Shown: positions 16,370 to 24,133 of the stretch, in pieces
Layout: each line of letters begins with the position of its first letter
Numbering within the stretch: the stretch's first letter is position 1
Assembly (NCBI RefSeq): GCF_027483985.1
Contig: NZ_JAIXTJ010000056.1
Coordinates: 1 to 64,000, forward strand
Direction: 5' to 3'
DNA from: Flavobacterium sp.
GTDB taxonomy: Bacteria > Bacteroidota > Bacteroidia > Flavobacteriales > Flavobacteriaceae
Length of the DNA stretch: 64,000 nucleotides
The notes under the pieces: model-generated
Databases searched by the model: none
Told to the model about the DNA's origin: nothing
The model's input: only the letters and a program-made list of their open reading frames with translations
Position numbers and translations under genes: made by a program

Positions 16370-17593
16370 TTATGATTTGAACTTTATTTCTGCCACGCTA
16401 TCAAGAGCTCTTTTTAAAGGTCTAATTTGTTCTTTGAATCGTGGTAAATTTCTACTTTCCATAACTTGCGAGTTTGGAAGCTTTAATTTTAGTGCATCGA
16501 CTTGAACTCCGTTTTTCCAAAAACGATAGCATACGTGCGGTCCTGAAGCTAATCCGGTGCTTCCTACTTTACCAATAACTTCGCCTTGCTTAACACGCTG
16601 ACCTCTTCTTACAAGAATTCTAGACATATGTAAGTATTGCGTTGCATAGGTTTTATCGTGTTTTACTTTGACAAAATTTCCGTTTCCTGCCGTGTATCCT
16701 GCCTGCTCTACAACACCTGCTGCGGTAGTCATAATTGGTGTTCCTGTTGGCGCTGCATAATCAGTTCCTTTGTGAGGTTTCCATTTTAATTGCACTGGAT
16801 GAAATCGGTTTTTAGAAAACTTAGAAGTGATGTGAACAAATTTTAAAGGTGCTTTAAGAAAAAAGTTTTTTAAGGCTTTACCTTGGTCGTTATAATAATC
16901 AACCTTTCCGCCTCGATCTTGAATGAATGGAAATGCATAAATCTTCTCGCCTTTATATTCAAAAAATGCTGCTCGCAAACTATCAACACCATCATAAATG
17001 GTGTCATTAATGTATCTTTCAGTAAAACTTAATGCAAATTTATCGCCTTTTTTAGACTTGAAAAAATCGATTGACCACGCAAAAACTTTAGTAAGTCTAC
17101 CTGATAATGTTGGATCGATTTTTAAATCTCTTAAAGTTTTGGTTAATGGTCCTGTTAATTCTCCTGCGACTGTTCTAACCTTAAATGTTAATGGTCTTGA
17201 CTTTTTGAACCCCACAATAGAATCTGTTAAATCAACAAGATAATAGTCAATTCTGTTGGGTTGATAAATTAAATATTGCAGTTTGTTGTACTTGTCTTTG
17301 GATCGTAAACAAACGTAAGGTCTTTTAAATCCGACAGTTGTTGGAAAAGAATCTTTAATGATTTTAAGTATTTCCGATACTTTTTTCCCGTTAAGATTTT
17401 GTTTTTTAAGTATTTTTTCAAAAGTATCTTGTCTACCAATGGTGTCAAAATGAACATTGAATTGATCAAAATGAAAACCATAATCGACAATTGGCTTGTA
17501 AGGTTCCACATCTTCAATAATAAAATCTTCCTGTGTATTTTTACAAGAATACACAGAAAACAAAACCATAAAAAACAAAGCTAACTTTTTCAA
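16370..17593 (-). CDS. M23 family metallopeptidase lipoprotein
   Basis: Envelope peptidoglycan endopeptidase of 407 residues. The lipoprotein signal is MKKLALFFMVLFSVYSC with the lipobox Cys at 17. An N-terminal region of about 240 residues precedes the LytM/M23 core, which has the zinc ligands of HKGTD and the GTPIMTTAAGVV and GNGNFVKVKHD strands. The usual HxH is written HVC in SGPHVCYRFW, so one expected His is Cys, a variant I associate with Bacteroidota members and one that could still bind zinc. It is last in the operon, 15 bp after the tryptophan dioxygenase gene. Confidence 0.9.
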   Translation of the reverse strand: MKKLALFFMVLFSVYSCKNTQEDFIIEDVEPYKPIVDYGFHFDQFNVHFDTIGRQDTFEKILKKQNLNGKKVSEILKIIKDSFPTTVGFKRPYVCLRSKDKYNKLQYLIYQPNRIDYYLVDLTDSIVGFKKSRPLTFKVRTVAGELTGPLTKTLRDLKIDPTLSGRLTKVFAWSIDFFKSKKGDKFALSFTERYINDTIYDGVDSLRAAFFEYKGEKIYAFPFIQDRGGKVDYYNDQGKALKNFFLKAPLKFVHITSKFSKNRFHPVQLKWKPHKGTDYAAPTGTPIMTTAAGVVEQAGYTAGNGNFVKVKHDKTYATQYLHMSRILVRRGQRVKQGEVIGKVGSTGLASGPHVCYRFWKNGVQVDALKLKLPNSQVMESRNLPRFKEQIRPLKRALDSVAEIKFKS

Positions 17594-17608
17594 TTTAAGT
17601 GTTTTATC

Positions 17609-18535
17609 TTAACAATCTTCTCCCCAATTTTTTAACTCTTCATCTGACCATAATTCTGGAAAGAAAATTCTTCTTTGATATTTTGGATGCATGTACTTCT
17701 TCCAATCACTTCCTCCAGTTGCTTCACCTGAACCTTGTCCGCTTTCAATATATTTTTTTGCCGTATTTAGATGTCCCATTACCCAAGTAATATTTACTGT
17801 TTTGTCATAGTGACGCATTGCAGCAATTAAATCGGGATTTTTCTGATCATTTTCAGGCAGTTGTTTGAATTTTTGCCAAATATTAATGGTGTTATATTCT
17901 TCCATATAACGTAAAAATTCGTCCTTATATTTTCGTTCAAATTCTAAAATTAAATATGATTTTTCGCCCGTTTTATAATCTTTACCTGCCGCTTGCCAGT
18001 ACAAGTGTTCGAAGGCGTGAGAATAAGGCGTATTTCTATCAATTGTAGCTCTAAAACGGTAATCAATAAGATTAATTAAATCGGTTGATGAAAACTCTAT
18101 TAATCGGTATTGTGCTGACTGAAAACCACTTGCTGGAGTTAATGTGTTTCTAAATTTCATGTATTGCTCTACTTCCATTCCATCACCCATAATATCAAAT
18201 GAAGTTGTAAGCATATTGAAATAGCGTGAAATTCGCATTAATTTTTCTGTGAAAAAAGTGGTTTCAAGTTGCTCCTTATGACACACTTGTTTCATTTCCC
18301 ACAAAATCATTTTGAACAACAACTCATTCACTTGATGATACATAATAAAAACCATTTCGTCGGGCAAAATGGTTCTTTGAGTTTGCAGATTCAACAAGGC
18401 ATCCGTTTGAATATAATCCCAATAAGTTATTGGTTTAGACCAAAGAAGTCCTTCTAAATGCGTATCTGTTTTTTGATTTATAGCATCAAATTTTTTTTCT
18501 AATTCCTCAATTAAATGAGTTGTTTCTGTGTTCAT
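17609..18535 (-). CDS. kynA: Tryptophan 2,3-dioxygenase
   Basis: Haem enzyme opening the indole ring of L-tryptophan to N-formylkynurenine, the first step of the kynurenine route. At 308 residues it carries the N-terminal TYWDYIQTDALLNLQ segment, the substrate-contacting FMKFRNTLTPASGFQSAQYR-like segment, and the C-terminal WVMGHLNTAKKYI and GSGEATGGSDWKKYM signatures. The haem-ligand His is probably in WVMGHLN. Its ATG overlaps the DUF3108 stop by 4 bp, so translation is coupled. No other kynurenine gene is present in the window. Confidence 0.95.
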   Translation of the reverse strand: MNTETTHLIEELEKKFDAINQKTDTHLEGLLWSKPITYWDYIQTDALLNLQTQRTILPDEMVFIMYHQVNELLFKMILWEMKQVCHKEQLETTFFTEKLMRISRYFNMLTTSFDIMGDGMEVEQYMKFRNTLTPASGFQSAQYRLIEFSSTDLINLIDYRFRATIDRNTPYSHAFEHLYWQAAGKDYKTGEKSYLILEFERKYKDEFLRYMEEYNTINIWQKFKQLPENDQKNPDLIAAMRHYDKTVNITWVMGHLNTAKKYIESGQGSGEATGGSDWKKYMHPKYQRRIFFPELWSDEELKNWGEDC

Positions 18536-19308
18536 TTTTTTACTTTTATTGTAAATGGATTAGCTAATCCTTTAAAAGATTCTAAATCCGCTTTAAGAGA
18601 ACCAACAGCTAAACTGGCTTTTATTCTTAAAGGAAGTTTGTTGTCGTCGTCTGAAATCCAAACGGTTAAACTTTCTTGCTCTTTAAAAACTCTTCCTGAT
18701 TGCACTAATGGTCTAAAGATCATACAAGGAACCACACCAAATTTAGTATCTAAATCTTCTCTACCTATGAATTTTAACTTAAATTTTGTTGTTTCATCAT
18801 CAAAAAACATATCGATAGCTATAGATTCACCCACTTTTAATTTATTCACATTGGGATGATTTCTCAAATAATAAAAGGTTGAAACTATATCCTGAACATT
18901 TTCTGGAGTAGTAAACGTTTTATTAGTATCGTTTTTATAATCTTTTACTAAGATAGTATTTTTATCTTGATTAAAGATACCTTCTTGGTTTTTTGTATAG
19001 CCGCCTTCGTCAATTTTTCTTACATATTGATAAGGTTTACCTGTAACTTTATCAAAATAAGACTCATAGTTGTCATCAACTTTAAAAAACCATTTAGACA
19101 TTCCTGTTGTGTAACCACGACCAATGGCATGAAAAACTTTTTTATTGTTTTTAGTAGCCTCTTTTACCTCAAGCGTTGCATAACCAGCTGTTACTAAGCC
19201 ATAATGAATTCTAAATTTAAAATATTCTCCAACATCAAACGCAGGCGTCTTTTGAGAATCAAAACTTACAGTTAAAAAAAGAAGTGCTATTATAATTATC
19301 TTTTTCAT
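18532..19308 (-). CDS. DUF3108 domain protein, exported
   Basis: A 258-residue protein with signal peptide MKKIIIIALLFLTVSFDSQ followed by one DUF3108 beta-rich domain (GEYFKFRIHYGLVTAGYATLEV to the end). Family members are periplasmic and of unknown function. It heads the operon with tryptophan dioxygenase (4-bp overlap) and the M23 lipoprotein, so an envelope role beside the peptidase is plausible. It has its own promoter, whose -33 element lies inside the upstream terminator hairpin. Confidence 0.85.
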   Translation of the reverse strand: MKKIIIIALLFLTVSFDSQKTPAFDVGEYFKFRIHYGLVTAGYATLEVKEATKNNKKVFHAIGRGYTTGMSKWFFKVDDNYESYFDKVTGKPYQYVRKIDEGGYTKNQEGIFNQDKNTILVKDYKNDTNKTFTTPENVQDIVSTFYYLRNHPNVNKLKVGESIAIDMFFDDETTKFKLKFIGREDLDTKFGVVPCMIFRPLVQSGRVFKEQESLTVWISDDDNKLPLRIKASLAVGSLKADLESFKGLANPFTIKVKK

Positions 19309-19356
19309 TTTAATTTACTTTTTGTTATTTTAATAACTATAATACAATATTTGTTC

Positions 19357-19388
19357 CAAAAGTATTAAAACAAAAAAACTCCGTCAAA
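19357..19388 (-). promoter_or_regulatory. Promoter of the DUF3108-kynA-M23 operon
   Basis: On the minus strand TTTG (19385-19388) is followed after 20 bp by TACTTTTG (19357-19364), a full Bacteroidota promoter 49 bp before ATG 19308. The -33 TTTG falls in the loop and stem of the terminator at 19372-19404. Confidence 0.7.
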
Positions 19389-19404
19389 TATTGACGGAGT
19401 TTTT
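19372..19404 (-). terminator. Terminator of a candidate small RNA
   Basis: ACTCCGTCAA (19378-19387) pairs with TTGACGGAGT (19391-19400) around a 3-nt loop. Seven T follow on the minus strand, and T-rich sequence lies on the other side too. Confidence 0.75.
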
Positions 19405-19484
19405 ATGCTATTAACCAACCAAAAAACTATAAATTATGAAACTTATATAAAACTAATGGGGAAACCACTCCTTTTCGTTTTGTG
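19372..19484 (-). ncRNA. Candidate small non-coding RNA, about 110 nt
   Basis: Bounded upstream by a good promoter (-7 box 19489-19496 with TTG 21 bp before it) and downstream by a strong intrinsic terminator. The transcript would have no ATG. Near its 5' end is AAAAGGAGTGG, an unusual purine-rich stretch in a genome with few Shine-Dalgarno sequences. It resembles no RNA family I can name. It could instead be an attenuated leader of the DUF3108 operon, though that operon has its own promoter downstream. Confidence 0.5.
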
Positions 19485-19488
19485 AGTA

Positions 19489-19520
19489 CAAAGATATATC
19501 GTTTTTTGAATTATTCGCAA
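19489..19520 (-). promoter_or_regulatory. Promoter of the candidate small RNA
   Basis: On the minus strand TTG, 21 bp, then TATCTTTG (19489-19496). Confidence 0.6.
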
Positions 19521-19605
19521 CAAAAAATAAACTTTAACATTTATTTGACAAAAACAACACTACTATAACGTTGTAATTTGATTTATGTTTAATATTTTTT
19601 AACTT

Positions 19606-20766
19606 TTATAGTGTTCCTCTCAAAGCTTGTTCTCTTTCAATTGACTCAAAAAGTGCTTTAAAGTTACCTGCACCAAATCCGGTTGCACCCATTCTTTGAA
19701 TAATTTCAAAAAATAAGGTTGGTCTGTCTTCAACTGGCTTAGTAAATATTTGCAAAAGGTAACCATCTTCGTCGGCATCAACCAAAATTGAAAGCCTTTG
19801 TAATTCCTTTATATCTTCTTTCATCATGTCTCGATGAACACCTAATCGATTTGGAATATCATCATAATATGCTTGTGGTGGTGGCGGAAGAAATTCAACA
19901 CCTCGAGATTTTAATCCTGCCACAGTTTTTATAATGTCATCTGTTGCAACAGCAAGATGCTGCACACCTGAATCTTCATAAAAGTCAAGATATTCTTCGA
20001 TTTGTGATTTTTTATTTCCTTTAGCTGGTTCGTTGATTGGGAATTTTATTCTTCCGTTACCGTTACTCATTACTTTACTCATTAAAGCTGAATATTCAGT
20101 ATGGATTTGAGTATCATCAAAGGAAAGGAAATTTTCAAATCCCATCACCTCTTCATACCATTTTACCCATTGATTCATTTGACCCCAACCGACATTACCT
20201 ACCATATGATCAACATATTTCAATCCGAGTGGTTCTGGGTTGTATTCTGATTTCCATTCAACAAATCCTGGTAAAAAGATACCGTTATAATTTTTTCTTT
20301 CTACAAATATGTGAACCGTTTCACCATAGGTATAAATTCCTGAACGAATTACTTCTCCATGTTCATCTTTCTCAACCGTTGGTTCCATAAAAGAAACAGC
20401 TCCACGCTTTGTGGTTTCTTCCCAAGCTGATTTAGCATCTTCAACCCAAAGAGCAATAACTTTAACACCATCACCATGTTTGCGTAGGTGATCATTTATT
20501 GGTGAACTACTATTTAATGGAGTAGTTAGAACTAAACGGATTTTATCTTGTTTTAGAACATAGCTAACTGAATCTCTTGACCCAGTTTCTAATCCGCGGT
20601 AAGCGTGCGATTGAAATCCGAATGCTGTTTTGTAATAATGTGCCGATTGTTTTGCATTTCCTACGTAGAACTCAACATAATCTGTTCCAAGAAGTGGAAG
20701 AAAATCTTGAGCGCCACTAAATATTTTTTCTAGACCGTAATCTACTGATTTTATATCTTTTGCCAT
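19606..20766 (-). CDS. hppD: 4-Hydroxyphenylpyruvate dioxygenase
   Basis: Non-haem iron enzyme turning 4-hydroxyphenylpyruvate into homogentisate in tyrosine breakdown. The 386 residues form two vicinal-oxygen-chelate halves. Fe ligands are likely the His in YVDHMVGNV, the His in SGVQHLAVATDD and a Glu in FFEIIQRMGATGFGAGN. The C-terminal GNFKALFESIEREQALRG signature is textbook. It is last in the operon hmgA-CCC protein-hppD, and hmgA encodes the next enzyme of the pathway. Confidence 0.97.
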   Translation of the reverse strand: MAKDIKSVDYGLEKIFSGAQDFLPLLGTDYVEFYVGNAKQSAHYYKTAFGFQSHAYRGLETGSRDSVSYVLKQDKIRLVLTTPLNSSSPINDHLRKHGDGVKVIALWVEDAKSAWEETTKRGAVSFMEPTVEKDEHGEVIRSGIYTYGETVHIFVERKNYNGIFLPGFVEWKSEYNPEPLGLKYVDHMVGNVGWGQMNQWVKWYEEVMGFENFLSFDDTQIHTEYSALMSKVMSNGNGRIKFPINEPAKGNKKSQIEEYLDFYEDSGVQHLAVATDDIIKTVAGLKSRGVEFLPPPPQAYYDDIPNRLGVHRDMMKEDIKELQRLSILVDADEDGYLLQIFTKPVEDRPTLFFEIIQRMGATGFGAGNFKALFESIEREQALRGTL

Positions 20767-20780
20767 AATTATTATTTTAT

Positions 20781-21233
20781 TTAATTACTATTTAAGCTAT
20801 CAACATAGGTTGAGTCTTTATAAATAGAATCATTTATTTTGTATTCAATTACAGATTCATTGTTAAACAAGGAATCATTTGCTTTATTGCTATTAATTTC
20901 TTCGATTTTTTCTTTAAACAAATCTGATAAACTTATTTGATAAATCATAAATGCTGCTGCAAAAGCCAGTATAAATAATGCACTAACTACAGTACCGATG
21001 ATACAAATTATCTTAGCAGTATATACATTTTGCTTGCTTTGATGAGAAAAAACATCTGGATTTGCGTAATAATCTTTCAAACTATTAGTTGCGGTCACCA
21101 AACCAATGATGCTCAATATTAAAGACACAACTGCCAAAAATCCACAACAACATCCGAATAGAATTATTACTAAACTTATTATGCCCAATATCAAAGCCGT
21201 TGGATCGGCTGAAAGTTTACTTTTTGTAATCAT
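20781..21233 (-). CDS. CCC motif membrane protein
   Basis: A 150-residue membrane protein with a proline-containing N-terminal helix bearing three adjacent cysteines (Cys28-30 in FGCCCGFLAV), a second helix at about residues 74-98, and an acidic, Asn/Ser-rich tail. It belongs to a small Bacteroidota family named for the CCC motif, related to DUF4190 proteins. It lies between hmgA (3 bp) and hppD (14 bp), so it is co-expressed with homogentisate metabolism. Function unknown. The tri-cysteine could be acylated or bind metal, but that is a guess. Confidence 0.75.
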   Translation of the reverse strand: MITKSKLSADPTALILGIISLVIILFGCCCGFLAVVSLILSIIGLVTATNSLKDYYANPDVFSHQSKQNVYTAKIICIIGTVVSALFILAFAAAFMIYQISLSDLFKEKIEEINSNKANDSLFNNESVIEYKINDSIYKDSTYVDSLNSN

Positions 21234-21236
21234 AAT

Positions 21237-22394
21237 TTATTCTAGCCAAGATTGGAAGTAAGTGTCATCGGCAATTTTCATTGCTTCTTCTGTAACCATT
21301 AAAGGTTTAAAGGTATCAATCATAACGGCTAATTCTAGCGTTTCTTTTTTTCCAATACTACGTTCTGCTGCTCCAGGATGTGGACCGTGAGGAATTCCTG
21401 CAGGATGTAAAGAAATATTTCCTTGTTTGATATCATTCCTGCTCATAAAATCTCCGTCTACATAATACAAAACTTCATCAGAATCGATGTTACTGTGATT
21501 ATATGGAGCCGGAATTGCTAACGGATGATAATCGTATAGTCTAGGAACAAAGGAGCAAATAACAAATGCTTTGGTTTCAAATGTTTGATGCACAGGTGGC
21601 GGTTGATGAATTCGTCCTGTTATTGGTTCAAAATCATGTATTGATAATGCATAAGGATAATTAAACCCATCATAGCCAACTACATCAAATGGATGTGAAG
21701 CATAAATCATTTCAAAGATTTCATCTTTCTTTTTTACTTTTATAACAAAATCACCTTTTTCATTATTAGTTTCGAGTTCATATGGGCGACGAATGTCTCT
21801 TTCACAGTAAGGTGAATGTTCAAGAAGTTGTCCGAACCAATTTCTATACTGTTTTGGAGTATAAATTGGCGAATGTGATTCAACAATAAACAATCTGTTA
21901 TCTTCAGTATCAAAATCAATTTTGTAGATGATTCCACGCGGTATTATTAAATAGTCGCCGTATTTGAAATCAAGATTTCCGTAGATTGTTCTCAATTTAC
22001 CGGATCCTTTGTGAATGAAAATCATTTCATCAGAATCGGTGTTTTTATAAAAATAATCGGTAGTTGATTTTCTTGGTGCTGCTAAAACAACATGACAATC
22101 AACATTAGTCAATACAATTTTTCGACTTTCTAGATAATCATCTTGTGGAGCAATATCAAATCCTCTTAATTTATAAGATTGAATATTGTTTGTTTTCGCT
22201 ATAGTTGGAGCGACGCTATATTGTGTTCGAATTTCTTTTACTTGTGTTGGACGTTGTTCGTGATAGGAATTGGTAGACATTCCATCAAATCCAACCGTTC
22301 CAAAAAGTTGCTCATAGTACAAATCTCCGTTTGGTTTACGAAATTGTGTATGGCGTTTAGGTGGGATATTTCCAAGTTTGTGATAAAATGGCAT
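21237..22394 (-). CDS. hmgA: Homogentisate 1,2-dioxygenase
   Basis: Iron enzyme opening the homogentisate ring to maleylacetoacetate. The 385 residues are of the short bacterial type. The motif LHPAGIPHGPHPGAAE with clustered His, the preceding EVLYYVDGDF cupin strand and the N-terminal MPFYHKLGNIPPKRHTQFR are characteristic. It is first in the operon with the CCC protein and hppD. The 8 bp before its ATG are preceded by heptad-like repeats (22403-22439). fahA and maiA are not in the window. Confidence 0.95.
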   Translation of the reverse strand: MPFYHKLGNIPPKRHTQFRKPNGDLYYEQLFGTVGFDGMSTNSYHEQRPTQVKEIRTQYSVAPTIAKTNNIQSYKLRGFDIAPQDDYLESRKIVLTNVDCHVVLAAPRKSTTDYFYKNTDSDEMIFIHKGSGKLRTIYGNLDFKYGDYLIIPRGIIYKIDFDTEDNRLFIVESHSPIYTPKQYRNWFGQLLEHSPYCERDIRRPYELETNNEKGDFVIKVKKKDEIFEMIYASHPFDVVGYDGFNYPYALSIHDFEPITGRIHQPPPVHQTFETKAFVICSFVPRLYDYHPLAIPAPYNHSNIDSDEVLYYVDGDFMSRNDIKQGNISLHPAGIPHGPHPGAAERSIGKKETLELAVMIDTFKPLMVTEEAMKIADDTYFQSWLE

Positions 22395-22402
22395 TTCTTT
22401 TT

Positions 22403-22439
22403 AGTTTAAAAGGTTAAAGTTTAAAAGTTTAAAGTTTCC
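22403..22439 (+). repeat. 7-8 bp tandem repeat upstream of hmgA
   Basis: Five units in a row read AGTTTAAA, AGGTTAA, AGTTTAAA, AGTTTAA, AGTTTCC. The array starts 8 bp upstream of the hmgA ATG and lies in its 5' leader. Confidence 0.75.
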
Positions 22440-22557
22440 TTTAACTTTAGCTACTACTCAAAAAGAATTGAACTCATTCAGGATTTCTCTTGATGAGGAA
22501 TTTTAAATGGATTAATAAGTTGTCCCATTTTTTCATTTAACAAATATCGTAAAAAAT

Positions 22558-22589
22558 AAAAAAAAGCCACTAAAAAGTGGCTTTTTTTT
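22558..22589 (-). terminator. Terminator after the APC transporter gene
   Basis: AAAAAAAAGCCACT pairs with AGTGGCTTTTTTTT around a 4-nt loop. The right arm overlaps the stop codon at 22588. Confidence 0.85.
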
Positions 22590-24054
22590 ATTCTTGATTT
22601 TCTTTACCAAGTTTGGCATTTCTTTTTCCGTAAAGGAAATAAACAACAATACCTATAAGTAACCAACCTAAAGATAATAATTGAGCATCTTTACTTAGAT
22701 TAATCATAAGGTAAGTATTTATACAAATTCCACATATTGCAATTACAGGCAATGCAGGAACTTTAAACGTTCTTTCTATATTAGGTTGTTTAATTCTTAA
22801 CATCCAAACTGCTACACATACCATTGTAAAGGCAAATAAAGTACCGAAACTAGTCATGTCAGCCAACTTATTGATTGGAGTAAAAGCAGCTACACTTGCA
22901 ATAACTGCACCTAAAATCATAAGGTTAGTTTTTGGTGTTCCTGAAATTGGATTAATTTTTGAAAATACTTGAGGAATAAGACCGTCTTTAGACATTCCAA
23001 GAAAGATTCTTGATTGACCCATAATCATAACCATCAATACTGATATTAAACCAACTGTTGCAGCAATTGTAATAATGTATCCAGCCCAAGCTTGTCCAGC
23101 AATATCAAATGCATACGCTACAGGTGCTTTAATAGCATCAGGATATTTTCCAAGTGGATTAAAATCTTGATAATTCATCATTCCTGTCAATACTAACGAA
23201 ACAAGAATATATAACAAGGTACATATTAAAAGAGAAGCAATAATTGCAAACGGAACATCTTTCTTCGGATTTTTGGCTTCACCAGCTTGTGTAGAAACGG
23301 CATCAAAACCTACGTAGGCAAAGAAAATTGCTGCAGCTCCTGAAACGATTCCAGTTAAACCATAAGCTTCGTGCGTTGTATCTTTGTCAATAATTTGAGT
23401 TGCTTCTGGAATAAATGGAGACCAATTGTCTACATTAATAAAGAAAGCTCCTGCGATAATTACAAATATAATTGCTGACACCTTTAAGATTACAATCAAA
23501 TTATTTGCTTTAGCAGCGCTTTGTGTTCCTTTAATTAATATTGAAATAACAAAAAGCACAATTAAAAATGCTGGCAAATTCATAGAAAAGCCTTCTCCGG
23601 TGTAGCTCGCTGGATCTGATGTTAAATATTCGGGTAATTTTATTCCGAACATTTTTAATAATTTATTGAAGTAACCCGACCAGGAAACGGCTACGGTCAT
23701 CGATCCCATTGCATATTCGAGTATTAAACCCCAACCAATAATCCATGCAAAAATTTCACCAATAGTTCCATAAGCATAAGCATAAGCTGAACCTTCAACT
23801 GGTAAAATAGAGGCAAATTCTGAATAACAAAGTGCTGCAAAAACACAGGCAACTCCTGCAATAATAAAGGATAACGCTAAAGCTGGACCAGCATGATAAT
23901 AGGCTCCTGTTCCTGTTAAAACGAAAATTCCTCCTCCAATGATTGCTCCTACACCAATTGCAGTAAGACTCCATTTTCCTAAAACTTTCTTTAATTCACT
24001 TTTTTTCATATCGGCTTCAAAAGCAGATACGGGTTTAACTCTCCATATAGACAT
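22588..24054 (-). CDS. APC superfamily amino acid permease
   Basis: Inner-membrane transporter of 488 residues with about 12 helices. The first carries the unwound-helix motif GVGAIIGGGIFVLTGTGA typical of the amino acid-polyamine-organocation superfamily, cationic amino acid transporter branch. The later segment FAYVGFDAVSTQAGEAKNP is also diagnostic. The substrate cannot be read from sequence. Its position beside the tyrosine-degradation operon is suggestive only, because a terminator separates them. The -7 box is at 24082-24089. Confidence 0.9.
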   Translation of the reverse strand: MSIWRVKPVSAFEADMKKSELKKVLGKWSLTAIGVGAIIGGGIFVLTGTGAYYHAGPALALSFIIAGVACVFAALCYSEFASILPVEGSAYAYAYGTIGEIFAWIIGWGLILEYAMGSMTVAVSWSGYFNKLLKMFGIKLPEYLTSDPASYTGEGFSMNLPAFLIVLFVISILIKGTQSAAKANNLIVILKVSAIIFVIIAGAFFINVDNWSPFIPEATQIIDKDTTHEAYGLTGIVSGAAAIFFAYVGFDAVSTQAGEAKNPKKDVPFAIIASLLICTLLYILVSLVLTGMMNYQDFNPLGKYPDAIKAPVAYAFDIAGQAWAGYIITIAATVGLISVLMVMIMGQSRIFLGMSKDGLIPQVFSKINPISGTPKTNLMILGAVIASVAAFTPINKLADMTSFGTLFAFTMVCVAVWMLRIKQPNIERTFKVPALPVIAICGICINTYLMINLSKDAQLLSLGWLLIGIVVYFLYGKRNAKLGKENQE

Positions 24055-24081
24055 AATTTACGTTTTTAGTTTTTTTGTGGT

Positions 24082-24089
24082 CAAATATA
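24082..24089 (-). promoter_or_regulatory. -7 box of the APC permease gene
   Basis: TATATTTG on the minus strand, 27 bp before ATG 24054. Confidence 0.65.
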
Positions 24090-24133
24090 CTTTTTTTGTT
24101 TAATAATATTGCGAAAATAAAAAAAATCTAGGT

